Shown: positions 42,718-51,309 of the stretch, piece after piece
Position numbering within the stretch: position 1 is the first letter of the stretch
Layout of the letters: each line of letters begins with the position of its first letter
DNA from: Vogesella fluminis
Lineage (GTDB): Bacteria > Pseudomonadota > Gammaproteobacteria > Burkholderiales > Chromobacteriaceae
DNA: 64,000 nt
Assembly: GCF_014652335.1 (NCBI RefSeq)
Contig: NZ_BMYP01000011.1
Span: 1 to 64,000, forward strand
Direction: 5' to 3'
Program-made: the position numbers and the translations under genes
The notes under the pieces: model-generated
What the model saw: the letters and a program-made list of their open reading frames with translations, nothing else
What the model was told of the DNA's origin: nothing
Databases searched by the model: none

Positions 42718-45700
42718 ATGATGGAAGTGAACCGGCGGCAGTTCTTCAAACTGAGCGCGGCGCAGATCGGCACCGCTAGCCTGGTGGGCATGGGCTTCAG
42801 CCCCAGCCAGGCGCTGGCCGAGGTGCGCCAGTACAAGCTGATGGGCGCCAGGGAGACGCGCAACACCTGTACCTACTGCTCGGTCGGCTGCGGCGTGATC
42901 CTGTACAGCCTCGGCGATGGCGCCAGGAACGCCAAGTCGGAGATCTTCCACATTGAGGGCGATCCGGATCACCCGGTCAGCCGCGGCTCGCTGTGCCCGA
43001 AAGGCGCCGGCCTGCTCGACTTCATCCACAGCCCGAAACGGCTGCAATACCCGGAAGTGCGCGAGGCTGGCAGCAGCGAGTGGAAACGCATCGGCTGGCA
43101 CGACGCCATCCACCGCATCGCCCGCCACATGAAGGCCGACCGCGACGCCAACATCGTCGCGACCAACGCTGACGGCGTGCCGGTCAACCGCTGGCTGACC
43201 ACCGCCATGCTGACCGCCTCCGCCGGCTCCAACGAGACCGGCATCATCACCCAGAAATTCCTGCGCAGCCTGGGCATCATCGCCACCGACGCGCAGGCGC
43301 GCGTCTGTCACGGCCCGACGGTGTCGGCGCTGGCGTCCACCTTCGGCCGCGGCGCGATGACCAACAGCTGGGTCGACATCAAGAACGCCGACTTCATCCT
43401 GGTGATGGGCGGCAACGCCGCCGAGGCGCACCCGGTCGGCTTCAAATGGGCCATCGAAGCCAAGAAGACCCGCGGCAGCAAGCTGATGGTGGTCGATCCG
43501 CGCTACAACCGCACCGCCGCGGTGTCCGACCTCTACCTGCCGATCCGCGCCGGTGCCGATATCCCCTTCCTCGGCGGCGTCATCAACTGGCTGATCGCCA
43601 ACGACAAGATCCACTGGGACTACGTGAAGGCCTACACCAACGCCAGCTTCATCGTCGGCGACGGCTTTGCCTTCGAGGACGGCCTGTTTTCCGGCTACGA
43701 CGAGGCCAAGGACAAGTACGACCACAGCAGCTGGACTTACGCGCTGGACGAGGCCGGCAACGCCAGAACCGACCCCACGCTGCAGCATCCGCGCTGTGTG
43801 TGGCAGCTGATGAAGGCGCACTTCGCCCGCTACACGCCGGAAGTGGTCACCAACCTGTGCGGCACGCCGGTGGATGGCTTCCTCGAAGTCTGCAAACAGC
43901 TGGGCGAAACCGCGCGTCCGGACAAGGTCGGCACCATCCTGTACGCGCTGGGCTGGACGCAGCACACCGTGGGCGCGCAGAACATCCGCACCATGGCGAT
44001 CATCCAGCTGCTGCTGGGCAATATGGGCATGCCCGGCGGCGGCGTGAACGCGCTGCGCGGCCACTCCAACATCCAGGGGCTGTCCGACCTCGGCCTGCTG
44101 TCGACCAGCCTGCCCGGCTACCTGACGCTGCCCAACGAAAAAGACCACCCCGACTTCGCCAGCTACCTCGCCAAGACCACGCCCAAGCCGCTGCAGCCGG
44201 GGCAGATGAACTACTGGGGCAATACACCGAAGTTCTTCGTCAGCCTGATGAAGTGGCTGTGGGGCGACAACGCGCGCCAGGACAACGACTGGGGCTACCA
44301 CTGGCTGCCGAAGTGGGACAAGCTGTACGACGTGCTGCACATCGTCGAGCTGATGCACCAGGGCAAGATGAACGGCTTCATCGTGCAGGGCTTCAACCCG
44401 CTGGCGTCCTTCCCCGACGCCAACAAGGTCACCGAATCGTTCTCCAAGCTGAAATACATGGTGATCATCGACCCGATCGCCACCGAGACCTCTACCTTCT
44501 GGCAGAACCACGGCGACAGTCACGACGTCGACCCGGCCAGGATCCAGACCGAGGTGTTCCGCCTGCCGTCCACCTGCTTTGCCGAAGAAGACGGCGCCAT
44601 CGTCAACTCCAGCCGCTGGCTGCAGTGGCACTGGAAAGGCGCCGACGCGCCGGGCGAGGCCAAGGGTGACAACGAGATCATCGGCGAGCTGTTCACCGCG
44701 CTGCGCGAGCAGTACCGCAAGGAAGGCGGCAAGGTGGCTGAGCCTATCCTCAACGTGGCGTGGAACTACCGCGACCCGGCGGCACCGTCGCCGGAGGAAC
44801 TGGCCAAGGAAATGAACGGCAAGGCACTGGCCGACCTGCCGGACCCGAAAGAGCCGGGGAAATTCCTGGCCAGGAAAGGCGAGCAGATCCCCGGCTTTGC
44901 CGCGCTGCAAGACGACGGCAGCACCGCGAGCGCCTGCTGGATCTTTGCCGGCTGCTGGACGCAGGCCGGCAACCAGATGGCACGCCGCGACAACAGCGAC
45001 ACCGGCCTGGGCAACACCCCCGGCTGGGCCTGGGCGTGGCCGGCCAACCGCCGCATCCTGTACAACCGCGCCAGCTGCGACCCGGCCGGCCAGCCGTGGG
45101 ACGCCAAGCGCAAGCTGATCGGCTGGAACGGCGAAAAATGGGCCGGTGCCGACATCCCCGACTTCAAGGCCGATGCCGGCCCCGATAGCGGCATGAACCC
45201 GTTCATCATGAACCCGGAGGGCGTGGCGCGGCTGTTCTGCACCGACAAGCTGGCCGACGGCCCCTTCCCCGAGCACTACGAGCCGATGGAAAGCCCGATC
45301 GGCACCAACCCGCTGCACCCGAAAGTGGTCAGCAGCCCGGCGGTGCGCATCTTCAACACCGACCGCGAGCGCCTGGGCACCCATCACGACTACCCGTACG
45401 TGGGCACCACCTATCGGCTGACCGAACACTTCCAGTTCTGGACCAAGTCGGTGCTGCTCAACGCCATCGCGCAGCCGGAGCAGTTCGTCGAGATCGGCGA
45501 GGCGCTGGCGCGCGAAAAAGGCATCGTCCAGGGCGACACGGTGAAGGTCAGCTCCAAGCGCGGCTTCATCAAGGCCAAGGCGGTGGTCACCAAGCGGCTG
45601 ATGGCGCTGAAGGTCAACGGCCAGACCGTGCACCAGATCGGCATCCCGCTGCACTGGGGCTGGGAGGGTGTGGCGCAGAAGGGCTACCTCACCAACAGCC

Positions 45701-45777
45701 TGCCGCCGGCGGTGGGCGACTGCAACACGCAGACCCCGGAGTACAAGTCTTTCCTCGTCAACCTGGAAAAAGCATAA
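42718..45777 (+). CDS. fdoG: formate dehydrogenase (FdnG/FdoG type), alpha subunit, Cys enzyme
   Basis: A 1019-aa molybdenum (bis-MGD) catalytic subunit oxidising formate to CO2. A twin-arginine signal (NRRQFFKLSAAQIG ... QALA) sends it to the periplasmic side. One [4Fe-4S] site is formed by Cys51, Cys54 and Cys58 (CTYCSVGCGV) and the LCPKG Cys. The metal ligand is Cys197 (ARVCHGPTV), where E. coli FdnG/FdoG have selenocysteine, so no SECIS or Sec machinery is needed. AGGAGAG precedes the start (ATG 42718, or 42721 by the second Met). It is the first gene of alpha-beta-gamma-fdhD-fdhE, behind the sigma-54 promoter. Confidence 0.93.
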   Translation: MMEVNRRQFFKLSAAQIGTASLVGMGFSPSQALAEVRQYKLMGARETRNTCTYCSVGCGVILYSLGDGARNAKSEIFHIEGDPDHPVSRGSLCPKGAGLLDFIHSPKRLQYPEVREAGSSEWKRIGWHDAIHRIARHMKADRDANIVATNADGVPVNRWLTTAMLTASAGSNETGIITQKFLRSLGIIATDAQARVCHGPTVSALASTFGRGAMTNSWVDIKNADFILVMGGNAAEAHPVGFKWAIEAKKTRGSKLMVVDPRYNRTAAVSDLYLPIRAGADIPFLGGVINWLIANDKIHWDYVKAYTNASFIVGDGFAFEDGLFSGYDEAKDKYDHSSWTYALDEAGNARTDPTLQHPRCVWQLMKAHFARYTPEVVTNLCGTPVDGFLEVCKQLGETARPDKVGTILYALGWTQHTVGAQNIRTMAIIQLLLGNMGMPGGGVNALRGHSNIQGLSDLGLLSTSLPGYLTLPNEKDHPDFASYLAKTTPKPLQPGQMNYWGNTPKFFVSLMKWLWGDNARQDNDWGYHWLPKWDKLYDVLHIVELMHQGKMNGFIVQGFNPLASFPDANKVTESFSKLKYMVIIDPIATETSTFWQNHGDSHDVDPARIQTEVFRLPSTCFAEEDGAIVNSSRWLQWHWKGADAPGEAKGDNEIIGELFTALREQYRKEGGKVAEPILNVAWNYRDPAAPSPEELAKEMNGKALADLPDPKEPGKFLARKGEQIPGFAALQDDGSTASACWIFAGCWTQAGNQMARRDNSDTGLGNTPGWAWAWPANRRILYNRASCDPAGQPWDAKRKLIGWNGEKWAGADIPDFKADAGPDSGMNPFIMNPEGVARLFCTDKLADGPFPEHYEPMESPIGTNPLHPKVVSSPAVRIFNTDRERLGTHHDYPYVGTTYRLTEHFQFWTKSVLLNAIAQPEQFVEIGEALAREKGIVQGDTVKVSSKRGFIKAKAVVTKRLMALKVNGQTVHQIGIPLHWGWEGVAQKGYLTNSLPPAVGDCNTQTPEYKSFLVNLEKA

Positions 45778-45789
45778 GGAGCGCCGGAC

Positions 45790-46698
45790 ATGGCATTGCA
45801 ATCCCTGGACATTACCCGCCGCTCCGCCAGCCCCACGGCCAGCCCGCAAGCGCGCAAGACCATCGAGATCGCCAAGCTGATCGACGTGTCCACCTGTATC
45901 GGCTGCAAGGCCTGCCAGGTGGCGTGCTCAGAGTGGAACGACATCCGCGAGGAAGTCGGCCACAACATCGGCGTCTACGACAACCCGACCGACCTGTCCG
46001 CCGACGCCTGGACGGTGATGCGCTTCGCCGAGGAAGAGAGCAACGGCAAGCTGGAGTGGCTGATCCGCAAGGACGGCTGCATGCACTGCGCCGACCCCGG
46101 CTGCCTGAAGGCCTGTCCGTCGCCGGGCGCCATCATCCAGTACAGCAACGGCATCGTCGACTTCCACCAGGAAAACTGCATCGGCTGCGGCTACTGCATC
46201 TCCGGCTGCCCGTTCAACGTGCCGCGCATCAGCCAGCAGGACAACAAGGCCTACAAGTGCACCATGTGTTCCGACCGCGTGGCGGTGGGCATGGAGCCGG
46301 CCTGCGTCAAGACCTGCCCTACCGGCGCCATCCAGTTCGGCAGCAAGGAAGACATGAAGCAGCTCGCTGCCAGCCGTGTGGCCGACCTGAAAACCCGTGG
46401 CTACGCCGGTGCCGGCCTGTACGACCCGCAAGGCGTGGGCGGCACCCACGTGATGTACGTGCTGCACCACGCCGACAAGCCGCAGCAGTACTCGGGCCTG
46501 CCCAAGGACCCGCAGATCAGCCCTGCCGTGCAGCTGTGGAAGGGCTGGCTCAAGCCGCTGGCTACCGTCGGCATCGCCGCCGCCGGCCTGTTCGGTTTCT
46601 TCCACTACATCACCGTCGGCCCCAACCACGCCGACGACGAGGAGGATGACACTGCGGCCAACGTTGGCCGCAAGGAAAAACAGGAGGACAAGGCATGA
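45790..46698 (+). CDS. fdoH: formate dehydrogenase, iron-sulfur beta subunit
   Basis: A 302-aa electron-transfer subunit with four [4Fe-4S] clusters. The Cys groups are [37 protein letters not shown] and CTMCSDRV...CVKTCP. One C-terminal membrane anchor ([20 protein letters not shown]) places it in the periplasm next to the alpha subunit. The end is unusual: an acidic then basic tail (DDEEDD...[10 protein letters not shown]) in which the 18-bp palindromic form of the window repeat (46654-46671) encodes the Ala-Ala-Asn-Val-Gly-Arg stretch. Overlaps the gamma gene by four bases. Confidence 0.93.
   Translation: MALQSLDITRRSASPTASPQARKTIEIAKLIDVSTCIGCKACQVACSEWNDIREEVGHNIGVYDNPTDLSADAWTVMRFAEEESNGKLEWLIRKDGCMHCADPGCLKACPSPGAIIQYSNGIVDFHQENCIGCGYCISGCPFNVPRISQQDNKAYKCTMCSDRVAVGMEPACVKTCPTGAIQFGSKEDMKQLAASRVADLKTRGYAGAGLYDPQGVGGTHVMYVLHHADKPQQYSGLPKDPQISPAVQLWKGWLKPLATVGIAAAGLFGFFHYITVGPNHADDEEDDTAANVGRKEKQEDKA
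46654..46671. repeat. palindromic variant of the DUS-like repeat at the end of fdoH
   Basis: GCGGCCAACGTTGGCCGC, perfect palindrome, identical to the one in pmbA, preceded by T and followed by AAG. Confidence 0.7.
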
Positions 46699-47315
46699 AA
46701 CCGCAACTGATCCGGCGTTATTCCGCCGCCGAGCGCATCAACCACTGGATTGTCGCCGTCTGCTTCATCCTGCTGGCGCTATCCGGCCTGGCGTTCTTCT
46801 ACCCGGCCTTCTTCTGGCTCACCGGCGTATTCGGCACCCCGCAACTGGCGCGCATCGTGCACCCTTTTGTCGGCGTGCTGATGTCCGTCGCCTTTGCACG
46901 GCAGTTCTTCCGCTACTGGCACCACAACCTGCTGACGCGTGACGACATCCAGTGGATGAAGTCGGTGAAAACGGTGATGCAGGGCCACGAGGTCGGCGAC
47001 ACCGGCAAGTACAACGGCGGCCAGAAAGGCATGTTCTGGCTGATGTGCGCATGCATGGCCGTGCTGCTGGCCTCCGGCATCATTGCCTGGCGGCCCTATT
47101 TCGCCGGCCACTTCCCGATCCCGCTGATCCGCATCGCGCTGCTGGCGCATGCCTGGGCGGCAACCATCCTGATCGCCGGCATCATCGTGCACGTGTATGC
47201 CGCGTTCTGGGTGCAAGGCACCATCCGCGCGATGGTGGAAGGCGTGGTCAGCCATGCCTGGGCGAAGAAGCACCACCCGCGCTGGTACCGCGAAGTGACG
47301 GGCAAGCAGAAATGA
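46695..47315 (+). CDS. fdoI: formate dehydrogenase, cytochrome b556 gamma subunit
   Basis: A 206-aa inner-membrane cytochrome b with four transmembrane helices that passes electrons from the beta subunit to quinone. Heme ligands are expected in [10 protein letters not shown] (first helix) and in the later helices carrying IVHPFVG and HVYAAFWV. Translationally coupled to fdoH and to fdhD (four-base overlaps). Confidence 0.92.
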   Translation: MKPQLIRRYSAAERINHWIVAVCFILLALSGLAFFYPAFFWLTGVFGTPQLARIVHPFVGVLMSVAFARQFFRYWHHNLLTRDDIQWMKSVKTVMQGHEVGDTGKYNGGQKGMFWLMCACMAVLLASGIIAWRPYFAGHFPIPLIRIALLAHAWAATILIAGIIVHVYAAFWVQGTIRAMVEGVVSHAWAKKHHPRWYREVTGKQK

Positions 47316-48181
47316 GCGGCCGCTGCCCGTTGCCGCAGGCGGCCGATGCGCTACCGGCCAGCCGCCACTTGCCGGTGCTGCGGCTGGCAGGGGCTGCGGC
47401 CAACCTTGCCGAAGACCAGCTGATCGAAGAAGTGCCGGTGGCGATGGTGTACAACGGCGTGTCGCACGCGGTGCTGCTGGCCACGCCCTGCGATCTGGCC
47501 GACTTCGCGCTCGGCTTTTCGCTGAGCGAGCACATCCTGCACGCCCCCGATGAGCTGTACGACTGCGAGATCATCACCGCAACCGGCGGCATCGAGCTGC
47601 AACTGGAGATCGCCAGCGCCCGTTTTGCCGCGCTGAAACAGCGCCGGCGCAGCATGGCCGGCCGTACCGGCTGTGGCCTGTGCGGCGTCGACAGCCTGGA
47701 CGCGGTGGCGCAGACCATCGCGCCGCTACCGTTGCGGCCAAGCTTGCGCGCCGCCGCGGTCGCCCGCGCGGTGGCGGAGCTGCCGCACTGGCAGCCGTGG
47801 CACCACGCCACTGGCGCCGCGCACGGTGCCGCCTTCTGCAACGCCGACGGCGACATCCTGCTGGCGCGCGAGGACGTCGGCCGCCACAACGCGCTGGACA
47901 AGCTGATCGGTGCGCTGCGCCGGCAGCGGATCGATACCGGCGACGGCTTCGTGCTGGTTTCCAGCCGCGCCAGCTACGAGATGGTGCAAAAGACCGCCAG
48001 CGCCGGCATCGCCGCGCTGGTGGCGGTATCGGCACCAACCGCCTACGCGGTGGCGCTGGCCGAATCCTGCGGCCTGCTGCTGGCCGGTTTCGCCCGCCCC
48101 GGGCGGCTGGTGGCCTACAGCCAGCTGCCGCGCCTGATCCGCCCCGAATTGACGAGACCCCACCATGACCCAGTTTATTGA
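47312..48181 (+). CDS. fdhD: formate dehydrogenase sulfurtransferase FdhD
   Basis: A 289-aa protein that transfers sulfur from the IscS persulfide to the Mo-bis-MGD cofactor, needed for an active formate dehydrogenase. The CxxC active-site motif is in GRTGCGLCGVDSL; EDVGRHNALDKLIG and VLVSSRASYEMVQKT are the other signatures. ATG 47312 overlaps the gamma stop; upstream ATGs lie inside fdoI. An exact DUS-like copy at 47396-47408 falls in the variable N-terminal region. The end overlaps fdhE by 17 bp. Confidence 0.94.
   Translation: MSGRCPLPQAADALPASRHLPVLRLAGAAANLAEDQLIEEVPVAMVYNGVSHAVLLATPCDLADFALGFSLSEHILHAPDELYDCEIITATGGIELQLEIASARFAALKQRRRSMAGRTGCGLCGVDSLDAVAQTIAPLPLRPSLRAAAVARAVAELPHWQPWHHATGAAHGAAFCNADGDILLAREDVGRHNALDKLIGALRRQRIDTGDGFVLVSSRASYEMVQKTASAGIAALVAVSAPTAYAVALAESCGLLLAGFARPGRLVAYSQLPRLIRPELTRPHHDPVY
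47396..47408 (+). repeat. DUS-like 13-mer, inside fdhD
   Basis: Exact copy preceded by T, read as Ala-Ala-Asn-Leu. A one-mismatch copy follows at 47734-47746. Confidence 0.8.
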
Positions 48182-49046
48182 TACTGCCGCCCACGCCGCG
48201 ACACCGGCGCTGCGCCTGGCAACCCTGACCGTGTTCAGCCGCCGTGCCGAACGCCTGCAAACGTTGGCCGCAAACCACCCGCTGCGCGATTTCCTGCTGT
48301 TCTGTGCCGCACTGGCCCGCGCCCAGCACGCCTGCCTGGCCACCCGGGTGGAACACGCGGTGGCCGACAGCGCCAGCCTGCGCCAGTTGCTGACGCTGCT
48401 GCGACGCCACCTTGACGTCGAGCTGCCGCCGGACAGTCACAGTGCGCTGCTATGCCTGCTGGTGCTGGACGATGCCGCGCTGCAGGCGCTGGCCGACGCG
48501 CTGCGCCACGGCCGGTACGACGCGCACAGCCCGCTGGCCGCCGCCTGGCCCTTGCTCGGCGCCGCCCTGCAGGTGCAGGCCACCATCGTCGTGCGGCAGC
48601 AGGATGTCGCCGCGCTGCCGGCCGGCGAGACGGCATGCTGCCCGGCCTGCGGCGGCCTGCCGGTGGCGTCCGTACTGCGCCGTGGCGATAGCGGCCACGC
48701 CGTGCGCCACGTCTGCTGTTCGCTGTGCGCCAGCGAATGGCACGTCAGCCGCGTCAAGTGCGTCGCCTGCGGCAACACCCGCCAGCTGCAGTACCACAGC
48801 CTCGCCGACCGTGACGCCGCCGCGCCGCAGCCGGACCGCAAGCAGCCGCACGCCCATCGCGGCACGCAGGAGCTGGAGTGCTGCGACAGCTGCCACGGCG
48901 CGCTGAAGGTGGTGTCGCGCCTGCAGGATGCCAATGCCGACGCTTTTGCCGACGACGTGGCGTCGCTGACGCTGGACCTGCTCGCCGGCGATGCCGGCTA
49001 CGGCCGCATCGGCTTTAATCCCTGCTTCCTGCCAGCACGGGATTGA
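48165..49046 (+). CDS. fdhE: formate dehydrogenase accessory protein FdhE
   Basis: A 293-aa cytoplasmic maturation factor for respiratory formate dehydrogenases. It carries the rubredoxin-like cysteine pairs typical of FdhE: CCPACGGLPVASVL, CCSLCASEWHVSRVKCVACGN and ECCDSCHGALKVV. The C-terminus GYGRIGFNPCFLP matches the family. It is the last gene of the fdh operon. An AAACGTTGGCCGC variant of the repeat lies at 48259-48271. Confidence 0.92.
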   Translation: MTQFIDTAAHAATPALRLATLTVFSRRAERLQTLAANHPLRDFLLFCAALARAQHACLATRVEHAVADSASLRQLLTLLRRHLDVELPPDSHSALLCLLVLDDAALQALADALRHGRYDAHSPLAAAWPLLGAALQVQATIVVRQQDVAALPAGETACCPACGGLPVASVLRRGDSGHAVRHVCCSLCASEWHVSRVKCVACGNTRQLQYHSLADRDAAAPQPDRKQPHAHRGTQELECCDSCHGALKVVSRLQDANADAFADDVASLTLDLLAGDAGYGRIGFNPCFLPARD

Positions 49047-49404
49047 CCCCGGCAAACGCACCGTTTCACCCCGCGCGGCAAGCGGCAGCGCGTGAAAACG
49101 GCCCGCCGCAGGGTTATTCCCGGCCAGGGCCGTTTGACAAAGCGATGCGCCGGGCAAAGCCGGCCCCCAAGAACAGGCCGGATAAGCCATCAACTGCGGC
49201 GTTGCCGGGTTTGCCCCTGGAATACTGCGCGGCACGTGCTGCACCTTGTTCCGGCCGGTTTTGACTCAAACGCGATCTACAAACGAAACGTCAACAGGCC
49301 CTAGTTCTTACGGTCTAGCTGCGGTAATGCTTTGTGTAGCTGGCAGGCTGTCTGGCAGTGCGTAAAATGAGGCATAATCCCCATTTACCTTGGAAGGACA
49401 CCGC
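49047..49404 (+). promoter_or_regulatory. 358-bp gap between fdhE and moaA with mutually exclusive stems
   Basis: No credible ORF. Two stems compete for bases around 49096-49101: CCGTTTCAC (49061-49069) with GTGAAAACGG (49092-49101), or AAACGGCCC (49096-49104) with GGGCCGTTT (49127-49135). The arrangement resembles an attenuator, but no T run follows. Close to moaA, TAAAAT and CATAAT could serve as -10 boxes; no good -35 is seen. I did not recognise the molybdenum-cofactor (Moco) riboswitch. Confidence 0.35.
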
Positions 49405-50379
49405 ATGTTGTCAGACCGCTTCGGCCGCACTATCGACTACCTGCGCATTTCAGTCACCGATCGCTGCGACCTGCGCTGTACTTATTGCATTCCCAAAGGC
49501 TTCAAGGACTTTGAGGAACCGGGCAACTGGCTGACCTTCGACGAGATCACCCGCGTGGTGGCCGTGTTCAGCCGCCTGGGCACCCGCCATTTCCGGTTGA
49601 CCGGCGGCGAGCCGCTGCTGCGCCGCAACCTGCCGGCACTGGCCGCCAGCCTGTCAGCACTGGAAGGCGTCGATGACCTGTCGCTGACCACCAACGCCAC
49701 CCAACTCAGCCAACAGGCGCAAGCGCTGCGCGATGCCGGGGTCAACCGCATCAATGTCAGTCTCGATTCGCTGCGCGGCGATTGCGTCAGCCACATCACC
49801 GGCAGCGACTGCCTGGACAAAGTACTGTCCGGCCTCGCCAGCGCCAGCCAGGCCGGCTTCGACAGCATCAAGATCAACATGGTGCCGATGCAGGGCGTCA
49901 ACGACGGCGATATCGAAGCCATGGTCGCATTCTGCATCGAGCACGGCTTCATCCTGCGCCTGATCGAGGCAATGCCGATGGGCAGCACCGGGCAACATGC
50001 AGCCGGCCTCGACCTGCAAAAACTGCTGGCACAACTACAGCCGCGCTTCGGCCTGCTGCCATCGGACCAGCCGCTGGGCGGCGGCCCGGCCCGCTACTGG
50101 CGCACGCCGGATGGTCGCTTCACCCTCGGCCTGATCACCCCGATCTCGCAGCATTTCTGTGCCAGTTGCAACCGCGTGCGACTGTCGGTGGACGGCACGC
50201 TGTACATGTGCCTGGGACAGGAAGAACGCTTCGAACTGCGCCCGCTGCTGCGCGCCGGTTGCAGCGACGCCGAGTTGGAAACCGCCATCCGCAATGCCAT
50301 CGAACTAAAACCGGAAAAGCACGAATTCATCGAAAAACCAACGCGCATCGTACGTTTCATGTCGATGACCGGAGGTTGA
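49405..50379 (+). CDS. moaA: GTP 3',8-cyclase (molybdenum cofactor biosynthesis protein A)
   Basis: A 324-aa radical-SAM enzyme catalysing the first step of molybdopterin synthesis with MoaC. The SAM cluster is CDLRCTYC (Cys21, 25, 28), followed by FRLTGGEPLLR. The C-terminal [4Fe-4S] cluster is built from CASCNRVRLSVDG and the Cys in TLYMCLG, and the essential C-terminal Gly-Gly is present. ATG 49405 follows GGAAGGA; an ATG 15 bp upstream overlaps that site and is rejected. Confidence 0.95.
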   Translation: MLSDRFGRTIDYLRISVTDRCDLRCTYCIPKGFKDFEEPGNWLTFDEITRVVAVFSRLGTRHFRLTGGEPLLRRNLPALAASLSALEGVDDLSLTTNATQLSQQAQALRDAGVNRINVSLDSLRGDCVSHITGSDCLDKVLSGLASASQAGFDSIKINMVPMQGVNDGDIEAMVAFCIEHGFILRLIEAMPMGSTGQHAAGLDLQKLLAQLQPRFGLLPSDQPLGGGPARYWRTPDGRFTLGLITPISQHFCASCNRVRLSVDGTLYMCLGQEERFELRPLLRAGCSDAELETAIRNAIELKPEKHEFIEKPTRIVRFMSMTGG

Positions 50380-50381
50380 CC

Positions 50382-51026
50382 ATGCCGCTGGCCGACCCAC
50401 TGCTGGAAGGTTTTCGCCGCTTCCAGCAGCAATATTTCTCGCCCGAAAACGACCTGTTTGCCGCACTGCGTCATGGCCAGCGGCCGGTCACACTGGTGAT
50501 CGCCTGCTGCGATTCACGCGTACATCCGCCAGCACTGATGGGCAGCCAGCCCGGCGAGATGTTCGTGATCCGCAACGTCGCCAATCTGGTACCACCCCAC
50601 TCCCCGGACAACCAGCATGCCAGCGTTGCCGCGGCCCTGGAATTTGCCGTACTGAGCCTGCAGGTAGCACGTATCATCGTGATGGGGCATGCCGGCTGCG
50701 GCGGCATCCGCGCCCTGATGCTGCGCAGCACACCACAGGACAGTGCCCTGACGCACTGGCTGAATATTGCCGCCCCGGCCCGCGAACTGGTCTACCGCCA
50801 TCACGCGGCAGAAGACGAAGCCAGCCGCCTGCGCCGCTGCGAGCAGGCCGGCATTCTGGTATCACTCAACAACCTGCTGACTTACCCGTGGCTGGCGGAC
50901 AAGGTAAAGGCCGGCGAAGTCACTCTTGACGGCTGGTATTTCGATCTGAACGATGGCACGCTGTGGGGACTGGATGCCCCGTCCAACCAGTTCATACCGC
51001 TGGTCTGCCCGCTCGGCCAGCAATAA
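50382..51026 (+). CDS. can: beta-class carbonic anhydrase
   Basis: A 214-aa zinc enzyme interconverting CO2 and bicarbonate. Zinc ligands are Cys42 (CCDSRV), His103 and Cys106 (GHAGCGG), with the catalytic Asp44/Arg46 dyad. GGAGG lies just before ATG 50382, two bases after the moaA stop, so it is co-transcribed with moaA. A role in handling the CO2 released by formate dehydrogenase is plausible from position, but not shown. Confidence 0.92.
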   Translation: MPLADPLLEGFRRFQQQYFSPENDLFAALRHGQRPVTLVIACCDSRVHPPALMGSQPGEMFVIRNVANLVPPHSPDNQHASVAAALEFAVLSLQVARIIVMGHAGCGGIRALMLRSTPQDSALTHWLNIAAPARELVYRHHAAEDEASRLRRCEQAGILVSLNNLLTYPWLADKVKAGEVTLDGWYFDLNDGTLWGLDAPSNQFIPLVCPLGQQ

Positions 51027-51047
51027 ATCCCGTTCCTTGCATGCGAC

Positions 51048-51074
51048 ATGGTGCCCTCGCGGCGCCATTTTTTG
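51048..51074 (+). terminator. rho-independent terminator after the carbonic anhydrase gene
   Basis: ATGGTGCC (51048-51055) pairs with GGCGCCAT (51061-51068, one G-T), then six T. Confidence 0.8.
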
Positions 51075-51239
51075 TGTCTGCGGCAAACAAGTCCGGCCAC
51101 CCCCCGATTGCCGCCGCTCCCTGCCTTGACCATCCCGCGATAGCGATTGGCATGGCACCCGAGGCGTATCCTGCACAAGTCCGCCAGCGGGTCATCACCA
51201 ACATCCGGCACCGGGAAAAGCGGTAAGCCGATGCCTGCA

Positions 51240-51281
51240 AAACATTGCGGCCAACCTTGTACAAGGTTGGCCGCAATGTTT
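51240..51281. terminator. inverted DUS-like pair, hairpin between convergent units
   Basis: Two exact repeats head to head (51247-51259, 51262-51274) with spacer TA, in a 20-bp perfect stem with outer arms AAACATT/AATGTTT, nearly identical to the element at 13000-13044. It separates the carbonic anhydrase gene from the convergent mobA. The rest of the 283-bp gap (51075-51239) shows nothing I can name. Confidence 0.8.
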
Positions 51282-51309
51282 CCGGATCGCCCCGCGCGAG
51301 CGCGTCAGC

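Noticed and set aside
43289-43320. Selenocysteine codon in the formate dehydrogenase
   Set aside because: The active-site codon is TGT (Cys197), not TGA, so no Sec insertion is involved.
42562-45849. Open frame of 1095 codons on the minus strand opposite fdoG
   Set aside because: High-GC shadow of the formate dehydrogenase gene: the product is a low-complexity Val/Ala/Gly/His/Gln mix with no motif, while the plus frame has complete cofactor and signal motifs.
49092-49304. 70-codon frame in the fdhE-moaA gap
   Set aside because: No ribosome-binding site, overlaps the paired-stem region, composition like random Arg-rich high-GC sequence.
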